DNA of 64,000 nucleotides from Paludisphaera soli. GTDB taxonomy: Bacteria; Planctomycetota; Planctomycetia; Isosphaerales; Isosphaeraceae. The stretch is taken from the NCBI RefSeq assembly GCF_011064595.1, contig NZ_JAALJI010000007.1:124001-188000 (forward strand), given 5' to 3'. A program made the translations under genes and the position numbers. Shown here piece after piece: positions 35,697 to 45,064 of this stretch. Numbering within the stretch: the first letter of the stretch is position 1; each line of letters opens with the position of its first letter. The notes beneath the pieces were generated by a model. The model did not search any database and was not told the origin of the DNA. It worked only from the letters and a program-made list of their open reading frames with translations.

Positions 35697-36785
35697 ATGA
35701 CGGAACCAAGACCCCGCGACCGCCGGCCCCGGCCTCGTGCGAGCGTCGCCGCGCTCCTGACGGCGATCCTGGCCCCTCTCGCAGCCCTGCCGACCAGGCT
35801 AGACGCCCAGACCTCGCCGGCGTCGGTCTCGACGGAGGGGAGCGTCCACGCCCTCGGCCGGATCGAGCCCGCGACCGGGCTGATCACCGTCGGCTCGCGG
35901 CCCGGCCAGCGGATCGACGAGATCAAAACGGCCCCGGGCGACGAGGTGGCCGCCGGCCAGGTCCTGGCGATCCTCGAGGGGCGGAAGCAGGCCGAGGCGC
36001 AACTCGCCCTCGCGGTATTGCAGCAGCGGCAGGTCGAGTTCAAGCGGAAATCGCGCCGTGACGAGATCAACCTGGAACGCTCGCAGTTCGACAAGACCCA
36101 CGGTCCCAAGGTCCAGGCGGCGGCCAAGTTGGCCGGGGAACTCCGCAAGCTCCTGGACAAGGCCACCCCCCTGTACAACGTCGGATCGCTCGTGGGCGCC
36201 GCCGATCCCGCCAAGCTGGAGCAGGGGGGACGCTACGTCGAGCTCCTCGCCAAGACGACGCAGGCCGAGCTGGACAAGAGCCTCCTGGATATCGAGGCCG
36301 AGCTGACCGCCGAGAAGCGGAAACTGGAAGACGCCCAGCTCGGCGACGAGAACCCCGACTTCCAGCTCGCCGCCGCCCAGGTCGAGCTGGCGAAGGCGGG
36401 CCTGGAGCAGACCCAGGTCGTCGCCCCCCGGGCCGGCAAGGTGCTGGACGTGATCGGCCATGCCGGCGAGGTCGGCTCGGGCCAGCTCCTCGTCATGGGC
36501 GACGTTTCGGCGCTCGTGGCCGTCGCCGAGGTCTTCCAGGCCGACGTCCTCCGGATCAAGGAGGGTGACGCCGCGACCGTCGCGATCGGCGGCGAGACGA
36601 TCGCCGGCAAGGTGACCAAGGTGGGCTCGCTGGTCGGCCGCAACCAGGCCGCGAGCATCGACCCCCGTGCCCTGAAGGACGTCCGGGTGGTGAAGGTCTG
36701 GGTGGCCCTGGACGACCCCGGCAAGGCCGCCCGCCTGATCAACCTGGAGGCCGAGGTCGAAATCACCCCCGGCGGGGGGGGCTGA
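35697..36785 (+). CDS. HlyD/DevB-type membrane fusion protein
   Basis: A 362-residue periplasmic adaptor of an ABC exporter. A basic N-terminus and one hydrophobic segment (residues 17-37) anchor it. Barrel-sandwich halves flank a coiled-coil hairpin (about 95-245): GRIEPATGLITVGSRPGQRI before and VVAPRAGKVLDVIGHAGEVG after. A beta-barrel domain follows (VAVAEVFQADVLRIKEGD). The order of genes after it (two DevC-type permeases, then ATPase) matches cyanobacterial DevBCA. Its stop overlaps the start of the next gene by one base. Confidence 0.88.
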   Translation: MTEPRPRDRRPRPRASVAALLTAILAPLAALPTRLDAQTSPASVSTEGSVHALGRIEPATGLITVGSRPGQRIDEIKTAPGDEVAAGQVLAILEGRKQAEAQLALAVLQQRQVEFKRKSRRDEINLERSQFDKTHGPKVQAAAKLAGELRKLLDKATPLYNVGSLVGAADPAKLEQGGRYVELLAKTTQAELDKSLLDIEAELTAEKRKLEDAQLGDENPDFQLAAAQVELAKAGLEQTQVVAPRAGKVLDVIGHAGEVGSGQLLVMGDVSALVAVAEVFQADVLRIKEGDAATVAIGGETIAGKVTKVGSLVGRNQAASIDPRALKDVRVVKVWVALDDPGKAARLINLEAEVEITPGGGG

Positions 36786-38038
36786 TGTCGCTGACGTCTC
36801 GCCTCGGGTTCCGGAACCCTCCGCTCGCCTGGAGGAACGTGGCGCACGGCGGCCGACGGTCGCTCGCCGCGATCTCGGGGGCGGCCTTCTCGCTGACGAT
36901 GGTGCTGCTCCAGCTCGGCTTCCTGCAGGCGGTCCGGATCACGGCCACGAACAACTTCGACGTGCTGGACTTCGACGTCCTGCTTACCTCGCAGCGATTC
37001 GAGCAGTTCTACGGTCCGGGCTTCCTGCCGCTGGAGCGGCTGCGCCAGGCCGAGGGGCTCGACACGGTCGTCGCCGCAACGCCGCTCTACGCGACCTTCG
37101 CCCTCTGGCGATGTCCCCCGAACCCGCTCTCCGACCCGCCGTCGGATTCGGCGCCCTCGCCCGGGGCGCTGACGCGTTGGCTGGCCGGAGCGGACGCGCC
37201 TCGGCCGCTGCAGCGTCGGCAGCTCTACGTGATGGGGTTCGACCTCGACCATCCGCCGTTCCGGTCGCCGATCCTGGAGTCGATCGAGGTCAACAAGGCG
37301 AGGCTGCGGGTGCCGAACCGGATCCTCCTGAATGAGCAATCCCACGTCGACTTCGGTTGGCAGGTGCGCGACCGCTACCACGACTGGGAGCTGGAGCATA
37401 CGGCCGTGGAGATCGTCGGCGGCTTCTCGATGCTCCGAGGCTTCGCCGCCGACTCGACGGTGCTCTGCTCGGACGACGACTTCGTGCGGATCTGCGGCTA
37501 CGAGTCCCGCGAGACGACCAATTTCGGGCTGTTGAAGGTCAAGCCGGGGACCGTCGAAGCGACCGTGGCTCGGCTGCGGGACGCCCTCCCTCCGGACGTC
37601 CGCGTCGATTCGCGCGAGGCGATCCTGGAGGAAGAGGTCGACCACTGGGTGAACCAGACCTCGACCGGCCAGCTCTTCGCGATCGGCGTCCTGGTGGCGA
37701 TGTGCGTGGCGGCCGTAGTGGTCTACCAGGTGCTCTCGAACGACGTCCGCGAGCACTTGCCGGAGTACGCGACCCTGCGGGCGATGGGCTACTCGACCCT
37801 CCGTCTGGCGGGGATCCTGGTCTTCCAGTCGATGCTCTACATGCTGATCTCGTTCGCGGTCGCCGTCGCGATCGCGGCGGTCGTCTATCGGGCGACCGAG
37901 GTCCTGGCGGGCATCCCGATGGTCCTGACGCGCCAGAACCTGGCGCTCTCGTTCGGCCTGGCGCTCGCCGTGGGCGCGGTCACGGGGGGCCTGACGGTCA
38001 ACCGGCTGCGGGCCGCGGAGCCGGCCGATCTGTTCTGA
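36785..38038 (+). CDS. DevC-type ABC exporter permease, first copy
   Basis: A 417-residue FtsX/MacB-fold permease: one N-terminal membrane segment (LAAISGAAFSLTMVLLQLGF), a large extracytoplasmic domain (about 60-290), and three C-terminal segments. The DevC hallmark VYQVLSNDVREHLPEYATL with the following RAMGYS is present near residue 315. It has an extra Pro/Ser-rich stretch around residues 115-140 that the second copy lacks. It overlaps devB by one base and probably forms a heterodimer with the next permease. Confidence 0.88.
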   Translation: MSLTSRLGFRNPPLAWRNVAHGGRRSLAAISGAAFSLTMVLLQLGFLQAVRITATNNFDVLDFDVLLTSQRFEQFYGPGFLPLERLRQAEGLDTVVAATPLYATFALWRCPPNPLSDPPSDSAPSPGALTRWLAGADAPRPLQRRQLYVMGFDLDHPPFRSPILESIEVNKARLRVPNRILLNEQSHVDFGWQVRDRYHDWELEHTAVEIVGGFSMLRGFAADSTVLCSDDDFVRICGYESRETTNFGLLKVKPGTVEATVARLRDALPPDVRVDSREAILEEEVDHWVNQTSTGQLFAIGVLVAMCVAAVVVYQVLSNDVREHLPEYATLRAMGYSTLRLAGILVFQSMLYMLISFAVAVAIAAVVYRATEVLAGIPMVLTRQNLALSFGLALAVGAVTGGLTVNRLRAAEPADLF

Positions 38039-38105
38039 ATCCTCGATCGGAAACCGAACGCCCCGGCGGCGCCGGCCGCCCGTCCCCGTCGACGGAACTC
38101 ATCGC

Positions 38106-39275
38106 ATGCAGCTTGGCCGCCACGTCCCCCTGTCCTGGCGCAACCTTACCGAGCACAAGCTCCGGCTGCTCGCGTCGGTCGCCGGCGTCGCCTTCGCGAC
38201 GACCCTGATGTTCATGGAGAACGGCTTCCGCAAGTCGATCCTGGACAGCATGGTCAACGTGATCGAGCGGATCGACGGCCAGGTGGTGCTCGTCAGCCGC
38301 ACGCTGTACACGCTGTCGGTCCCGTTCCCGTTCCCGCTGGAGCGGATCGTCCAGGCTCGCGGGGTGGCCGGGGTGGCCTCGTCGAGCCCGCTCTACACCG
38401 TCACCCGGTCTTCGTACTGGCGCAATCCCGAGACCGGGCGCGACGCGAGGGTCTGCGTGGTCGGCTACCCGCCGGAGGACGACGTCCTGGACCTCCCCGA
38501 GCTGAAGGCGGCGCGCGACCTCTGGAGTCGCCCGAACACGGCGATGGCCGACGAGCGATCGCGCCAGGACCAGTTCGGCGAGTTCCGGGCGGGACAGGTC
38601 TCGGAACTGGCCGGCAAGCGATTCGAGGTCGTCGGCACGTTCTCGCTGGGGATCAACGTCCAGACGAACGGCAACCTCGTGGTCAGCGACCGCAACATGA
38701 TGGCGGCGTTCCCGGAGCTGGACGGCCCGTCGCTGATGGACCGCCGGGTCCACGTCGGCGTGCTGCGGACCAGCCCCGGGGCCGACCCCCGCCGGGTCCG
38801 CGACGCCGTGGCCGCCGCCCTCCCGCCCGACGTCCGCGTCATGACCCTGGACCAGTTCATCGCCCGCGAGCGCGACTTCTGGGACAAGGTGGCCCCGATC
38901 GGCACCGTGTTCTACATCGGCGTCGTGATGGGGTTCATCGTCGGCTCGGTCATCTGCTACCAGGTGCTCTATTCCGACATCAGCGACCGGCTCCCGGAGT
39001 TCGCCACTCTCAAGGCGATCGGCTACTCGAACGCGGCGCTTTACCGCGTGGTGCTGACCCAGGCGCTGTATCTGGCGCTCCTCGGCTACGCGGCGGGGCT
39101 GGCCGTCAGCTTCTTCCTGTTCCAGTGGGTCCACCGGCTGACGGGCCTGCCGATGGACGTCCCCCGCAACAATCCGTACCTGATCCTGGCCCTGACGATC
39201 GCGATGTGCCTGGGATCGGGCGCATTCGCGGCGCGTCGGCTGATCTCGGCGGACCCGGCCCAGCTCTTCGCCTAA
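38106..39275 (+). CDS. DevC-type ABC exporter permease, second copy
   Basis: A 389-residue permease with the same layout as its neighbour (one membrane segment, extracytoplasmic domain, three membrane segments) and the hallmark CYQVLYSDISDRLPEFATL followed by KAIGYS. It is clearly homologous to, but much diverged from, the copy at 36785, so the duplication is old. It lies 67 bases after that gene and 24 bases before the ATPase gene. Confidence 0.88.
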   Translation: MQLGRHVPLSWRNLTEHKLRLLASVAGVAFATTLMFMENGFRKSILDSMVNVIERIDGQVVLVSRTLYTLSVPFPFPLERIVQARGVAGVASSSPLYTVTRSSYWRNPETGRDARVCVVGYPPEDDVLDLPELKAARDLWSRPNTAMADERSRQDQFGEFRAGQVSELAGKRFEVVGTFSLGINVQTNGNLVVSDRNMMAAFPELDGPSLMDRRVHVGVLRTSPGADPRRVRDAVAAALPPDVRVMTLDQFIARERDFWDKVAPIGTVFYIGVVMGFIVGSVICYQVLYSDISDRLPEFATLKAIGYSNAALYRVVLTQALYLALLGYAAGLAVSFFLFQWVHRLTGLPMDVPRNNPYLILALTIAMCLGSGAFAARRLISADPAQLFA

Positions 39276-39299
39276 GGCTTCGCGATCGAGGAAACCAGC

Positions 39300-40469
39300 A
39301 TGAGTTCGGCCACCTTCACGACGACCATGACCCGGGCCGTGAACCTGCCCGCCGGCGGCGACGTCGTGATCCGCGCCGTGGGCGTGAACTACGCCTACGG
39401 CGCCGGCGAGACGCGGACGCAGGTCCTGTTCGACAACCACCTGGAGATCAGCCGCGGCGAGGTCGTCATCATGACCGGCCCGTCGGGGTCCGGGAAGTCG
39501 ACCCTTCTGACCCTCATCGGGGCGCTCCGGAAGATGCAGGAGGGCTACCTGGAAGTCCTGCACAAGAACCTGTCGAAGGCGGGGGAGGGGGAGCAGGTCG
39601 ACCTCCGGAAGGACGTCGGCTTCATCTTCCAGCAGCACAATCTGTTCTCCTCGCTCTCGGCGCTGGAGAACGTCCGGATGGCGACGGCCCTCAAGCCGGC
39701 GTCGGCCGAGGAGATGGACCGTCGCTGCGTCGACATCCTGACGAAGATGGGGCTCGGCGACCGCATCCACCACCGCCCCGCCGAGCTGTCCGGCGGCCAG
39801 AAGCAGCGGGTGGCGATCGCCCGGGCGCTGGTGAACCAGCCCCGACTGGTGCTGGCCGACGAGCCGACGGCCTCGCTCGACGCCAAGTCCAGCCAGATCG
39901 TCCTGGACCTGCTCCGCGGCCTGGCCGACGGCCCGACGAAGACCACGATCCTCCTCGTCACGCACGACCAGCGGGTTATCGACAAGGCCGACCGGATCGT
40001 CAACATGATCGGCGGCCGGATCGTCACCAACTCGCTGACCAAGGTCGCCGTGCGGATCGTCCGCGCCCTGGCCGCCACCCCCTGGCTGGAGGGCCTCTCC
40101 GAGGCGACGCTCTCGAGGATCGCCAACGCCATGACCGTCGAGGCGCGCGTCCCCGGGGAGACGATCGTTCGTCAGGGGGACGAGTGCGACCGCTTCTTCG
40201 TCGTCGGCTCGGGCGTGGCCGACGCCTACAAGGACGGCCAGTTCGACGAGGAGAAATGCTACGGCGAGAGCTTTGGGATGATCTCGGCCTACTTCAAGAT
40301 GCCCGTGCCCGAGACCGTCACCGCCAGGACCGAGATGGAGCTGTACGTCCTGACCAAGGACGACTTCCTCCACGCTCTCGCCGAGGACCAGTCCTTCGAG
40401 ACCCGCATCCGCAGCATCCTGGCCGGCGCCTCGCCGGTCGCCCAGCCGTCTTCCCCGTCCGCTCCTTGA
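39300..40469 (+). CDS. DevA-type ABC exporter ATPase fused to a cNMP-binding-like domain
   Basis: A 389-residue protein. Residues about 20-245 are a LolD/DevA-type ATPase with complete motifs: GPSGSGKST, FIFQQHNLFSSL, LSGGQKQR, LVLADEPTASLD, LLVTHD. Residues about 255-385 have the cyclic-nucleotide-binding fold (LSEATLSRIANAM, VPGETIVRQGDECDRFFVV, YGESFGMISAY, ELYVLTKDDF). The phosphate-binding cassette keeps Gly-Glu but lacks the usual Arg (PVPETVTA in place of RRAATVTA), so it may not bind cAMP. It energises the two permeases; the extra domain suggests ligand or conformational control of export. Confidence 0.9.
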   Translation: MSSATFTTTMTRAVNLPAGGDVVIRAVGVNYAYGAGETRTQVLFDNHLEISRGEVVIMTGPSGSGKSTLLTLIGALRKMQEGYLEVLHKNLSKAGEGEQVDLRKDVGFIFQQHNLFSSLSALENVRMATALKPASAEEMDRRCVDILTKMGLGDRIHHRPAELSGGQKQRVAIARALVNQPRLVLADEPTASLDAKSSQIVLDLLRGLADGPTKTTILLVTHDQRVIDKADRIVNMIGGRIVTNSLTKVAVRIVRALAATPWLEGLSEATLSRIANAMTVEARVPGETIVRQGDECDRFFVVGSGVADAYKDGQFDEEKCYGESFGMISAYFKMPVPETVTARTEMELYVLTKDDFLHALAEDQSFETRIRSILAGASPVAQPSSPSAP

Positions 40470-40518
40470 GCGCGTCCCGTCCCACCGCACCCTGGAATTC
40501 ACACCCGAGGGTTCGCCG

Positions 40519-41946
40519 ATGAACCGAGCGTCAGTCCTGCTCGCCGCCCTACTGCTGCCGATCCCAGCCCCGGAAGTCGCGGAGGCCGCCGACGCCGTCG
40601 CGGTGGGAGTCGCCAAGGTCGACGTCACGCCGACGCACCCGACCTTGCTCGCCGGCTACGGCCACCGCGTCGGCGAGCACAAGGCCGTCGACGCGCCGCT
40701 GTCGGCGCGGGCGCTGGCCATCGGCGACGCCGACCCGGTGGTCCTGGTCGCGGTCGAGAACTGCGGCGTCCCCGCGACGGTCGTCGCCGAGGTCCGTCGC
40801 CTCGCGGGCGAGAAGGGGGGCTTCGACCCGGCCCGACTCGTCGTCGCTTCCACCCACACCCACAATTCGCCGACGCTCGACGGCTACGCCCCGCTCATCT
40901 GGGAGGGGCGGGACACGCCCGAGGAGCACGGGCGTACGGGCGCCTACACGAAATGGCTGACCGAGAAGATCGTCGAGGTCGCGCTAGAGGCCGTCCGCGA
41001 CCGCAGCCCCGCCGAGCTTTCGTGGGGGCAGGGGCGGGCGACGTTCGGCGGCAATCGCCGCTGGATGAAGGACGGCAAGTGGGTCGGCTTCGGATTCGCC
41101 GAGAAGGCCCCGGTCGACCACAGCATGCCCGCGCTGTTCGCGCGCCGCGACGGCAAGCTCGTGGCCGTCTGGGCCAATTACGCCTGCCATTGCACCAGCG
41201 CCGGGAGCGAGAACCGGGTCGGCGGCGATTGGGCCGGCTTCGCCGCGACCGACATCGAGCAGGCCGCGCCGGGGGCCACGGCCCTGATCACCATCGGTTG
41301 CGGCGCCGACGTCGGGCCCCAGCCGACCGGCAACCTCGACCTGTCGCGACGCCACGGCCGCGCGATCGCCGCCGAGGTCACGCGCCTGGCCGGCTCGTCC
41401 CTCACCCCGCTCAAGGCCGCCCCCGACGTCGTCCGGAAGGCGATCGAGCTGCCGCTGGAGACCACCCACGACCGCGCCCACTGGGAACGCGAGGCCAAGC
41501 GCGAGGGCTTCGAGGGCCGGCACGCCAGGCGCATGCTCGCGCAACTCGACCGCGACGGCAGGCTGCCGACGGTTGTCCCGTATCCCATCACCACCTGGCG
41601 GTTCGGCGACGACCTGGCGATCGTTTTCCTGCCCGGCGAGGTCACGGTCGACTACGCCGTCCGCCTCAAGCGCGAGCTGGACTGGACCCGCCTCTGGGTC
41701 AACGGCTGGAGTGACGACGTCCCCGGCTACATCCCCTCGCGACGCGTGCTGGCCGAGGGGGGCTACGAGCCCGATTTCTCGCAGATCTACTACGGCTGGC
41801 CTTCGCGCTATACCCCGGCCGTCGAGGATCTGGTGATCGGGACCGTCGAGGGCCTCGTCGGCGAGGGCTACAGGCGGACCTCCGCGACCCCGGAGCCCGA
41901 CTTCCTCTCTGTGCCCGAGTCATTGCTGCCCTCGATGCGGAAGTGA
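40519..41946 (+). CDS. neutral/alkaline ceramidase-like amidase, secreted
   Basis: A 475-residue exported protein. Signal peptide at residues 4-24. The family blocks are AVGVAKVDVTPTHPTLLAGYG, VVASTHTHNSPTLD with zinc-binding His residues, ANYACHCTSAGSENRVGGDWAG, and VFLPGEVTVDYAVRLK (each a separate block). Ceramidases cleave the amide of ceramide; many bacterial members have unknown amide substrates. It follows the exporter operon after 49 bases, with GAGGG seven bases before the ATG, so it may be co-transcribed. Ends at a hairpin shared with the convergent gene. Confidence 0.85.
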   Translation: MNRASVLLAALLLPIPAPEVAEAADAVAVGVAKVDVTPTHPTLLAGYGHRVGEHKAVDAPLSARALAIGDADPVVLVAVENCGVPATVVAEVRRLAGEKGGFDPARLVVASTHTHNSPTLDGYAPLIWEGRDTPEEHGRTGAYTKWLTEKIVEVALEAVRDRSPAELSWGQGRATFGGNRRWMKDGKWVGFGFAEKAPVDHSMPALFARRDGKLVAVWANYACHCTSAGSENRVGGDWAGFAATDIEQAAPGATALITIGCGADVGPQPTGNLDLSRRHGRAIAAEVTRLAGSSLTPLKAAPDVVRKAIELPLETTHDRAHWEREAKREGFEGRHARRMLAQLDRDGRLPTVVPYPITTWRFGDDLAIVFLPGEVTVDYAVRLKRELDWTRLWVNGWSDDVPGYIPSRRVLAEGGYEPDFSQIYYGWPSRYTPAVEDLVIGTVEGLVGEGYRRTSATPEPDFLSVPESLLPSMRK

Positions 41947-41963
41947 GCGTCCCGCGGGAGTGG

Positions 41964-41988
41964 GCGACCCGACGGTGCGTCGGGTCGC
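41964..41988. terminator. hairpin between convergent genes
   Basis: Perfect 11-base-pair stem GCGACCCGACG (41964-41974) and CGTCGGGTCGC (41978-41988) with a GTG loop, midway between two convergent stop codons. It could end transcription from both sides; no T run. Confidence 0.6.
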
Positions 41989-42007
41989 GGCTTCTCGCAT
42001 ACGGCCC

Positions 42008-43453
42008 TCAACGGCCCGCGAGCGGCCGCCCCGGCGGGGGGTAGTTCTTCGAGGCGTCGTCCAGCACCAGAACCCAGTCGAGGCCCTCGCCGGGGGCCGG
42101 GGGCATGAACCGGCGCTCCCCCTGGTTGGCGAACTCGCCGATCGACTCGGCCTTCCCGGTCCGAGGGTCGTACCACCAGGCCCGCACCGTGGGGCCCTTG
42201 ATGGAGTCCATTCGGACGGAAAAAGCCCGGCCGATCGGCGCGTAGACCATGGCGTAGGAGCCGTCGCGGTCGCGGGTGGCGACGAATCGGTAGCGACCGG
42301 CGCCGGGGACGGAGGTCGCCACGCGGTCGGTTACGATCACGGAGTCGTCGGGGATGCGGTTGGCCGTCGGACGCGACTCGATCAGCCTGCGTCCGTGCTG
42401 CATCTGGCCGGCTCCGGGGTCGTCCAGGGCCTCGCTCCAGGGCAGGAGGGGGTTGTTGATCGGGGCGCGGCCGGGCTGCCACATCTGCCAGACCGAATGA
42501 TGGCCGTAAGTGTGCCCGCAGGCCCCGGTGAAGAGGTTCCAGTAGAGCGGCCGACGCACGTCGGCGGCGATCGAGTGGCCGTTGCGGTCGGCCTTGAACG
42601 AGATCGGATGCGCCTCGTAGAGCGGCTCGCCGTCGATCACCGGCTTGCGGGGCTGCAGGTCGTAGTCCCTTTTGGTGTGGTCGTACGTCCCGGTGTAGTC
42701 GGTGTTATGGCCGTTCTGCCGCATGTTGAACGACAGCCAGTCGGACTTGTGGAACCACTGCGACGAGCCCTGACCCCCCGTCGGGTGGAGCGTCATCAGC
42801 CGCTTGACGCCGCCCCCGCGTCGAAGCCCGTGGGCCATGGCCTCGACGATCCCGCGCTGCGCGTCGTTCTCGATGTTGCGGTCGCCCCCCAGGATCCAGA
42901 TCACCCCCTTGCCGCCGTACCGCTTGCCGATCCACTCGCCGTACTTCGCGGCGTTCTCGGCGTCGAACAGGGGCTTGCCGTCCTTCACCGGGTCGTGCCA
43001 GTAGCGGCCCCAGGTCGGCAGGAACCCGATCGTCAGGCCGAGGGCGTTGGCGCGGTCGACGATGAAATCGACATGGTCCCAGTAGTCGTTCTCGGGCCCG
43101 TCCTTCACCGCCGGCCGGGCCGGATCGAGGTCGACGAGCGGCAGATGGCCGTAGGGATTGGGGGTGGAGTGCCCGTCCAGCTCGGCGAGGGCCACGGCCT
43201 GGACGACGGTGAAGCCCTTCGTGGCGCGGTCCTTCAGGTACCGATAGGCCTGCTCGCGGTCGAGGCGGTGGAACAGCTCCCAGGCGGTGTCGCCCAGGTA
43301 GAAGAACGGCTTCCCGTCCTCGGCCAGCAGCGATCGGCCGTCGGGGCTGACTTGGGTCGGGAACCGGCGGGGCGGCTCGTCGGCCCTCGTGGAAGCCGGA
43401 GGATTTGTCGCGAGGGAGGCGACCAGCAGCAGGAGCCAGGGGAGGCGACTCAT
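42008..43453 (-). CDS. DUF4038/GH140-like glycoside hydrolase, secreted
   Basis: A 481-residue exported protein from the ATG at 43453: signal peptide (1-25), then a TIM-barrel of the apiosidase-like DUF4038 group. Typical blocks are [19 protein letters not shown] near the N-terminus, [22 protein letters not shown] (acid/base candidate region), [12 protein letters not shown] (nucleophile candidate Glu), and [15 protein letters not shown]-terminal beta-sandwich ([19 protein letters not shown]) matches the collagen-binding-like domain of the family. Probable role: breakdown of plant or algal glycans. The substrate is not certain. Confidence 0.88.
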   Translation of the reverse strand: MSRLPWLLLLVASLATNPPASTRADEPPRRFPTQVSPDGRSLLAEDGKPFFYLGDTAWELFHRLDREQAYRYLKDRATKGFTVVQAVALAELDGHSTPNPYGHLPLVDLDPARPAVKDGPENDYWDHVDFIVDRANALGLTIGFLPTWGRYWHDPVKDGKPLFDAENAAKYGEWIGKRYGGKGVIWILGGDRNIENDAQRGIVEAMAHGLRRGGGVKRLMTLHPTGGQGSSQWFHKSDWLSFNMRQNGHNTDYTGTYDHTKRDYDLQPRKPVIDGEPLYEAHPISFKADRNGHSIAADVRRPLYWNLFTGACGHTYGHHSVWQMWQPGRAPINNPLLPWSEALDDPGAGQMQHGRRLIESRPTANRIPDDSVIVTDRVATSVPGAGRYRFVATRDRDGSYAMVYAPIGRAFSVRMDSIKGPTVRAWWYDPRTGKAESIGEFANQGERRFMPPAPGEGLDWVLVLDDASKNYPPPGRPLAGR

Positions 43454-43524
43454 GAGCGGGGCTTTCCGGCCCGGGGCCGTGCGGAGGAGAGGGGACGCGC
43501 CGCGTCGCGATCGGCGCGCGACGC

Positions 43525-43554
43525 GGGGCCGACAGGATGCGTCCCGTCGGCCCC
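43525..43554 (-). terminator. possible terminator after thiC
   Basis: Nine-base-pair stem GGGGCCGAC (43525-43533) with GTCGGCCCC (43546-43554), 42 bases after the thiC stop on the minus strand. There is no T run, so the call is modest. Confidence 0.4.
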
Positions 43555-43595
43555 TCGGTCGTTTCCGCACGTTTTACGCGAACCGGGGCCCGACT

Positions 43596-44990
<1,395 letters not shown>

Positions 44991-45064
44991 TCAGGTCTGC
45001 TGGGGCACCCGTCCCAGCCGGGTGACGGGGCTCCTCCCATCGTAGACCGGCGTCCAGCTCGCGG

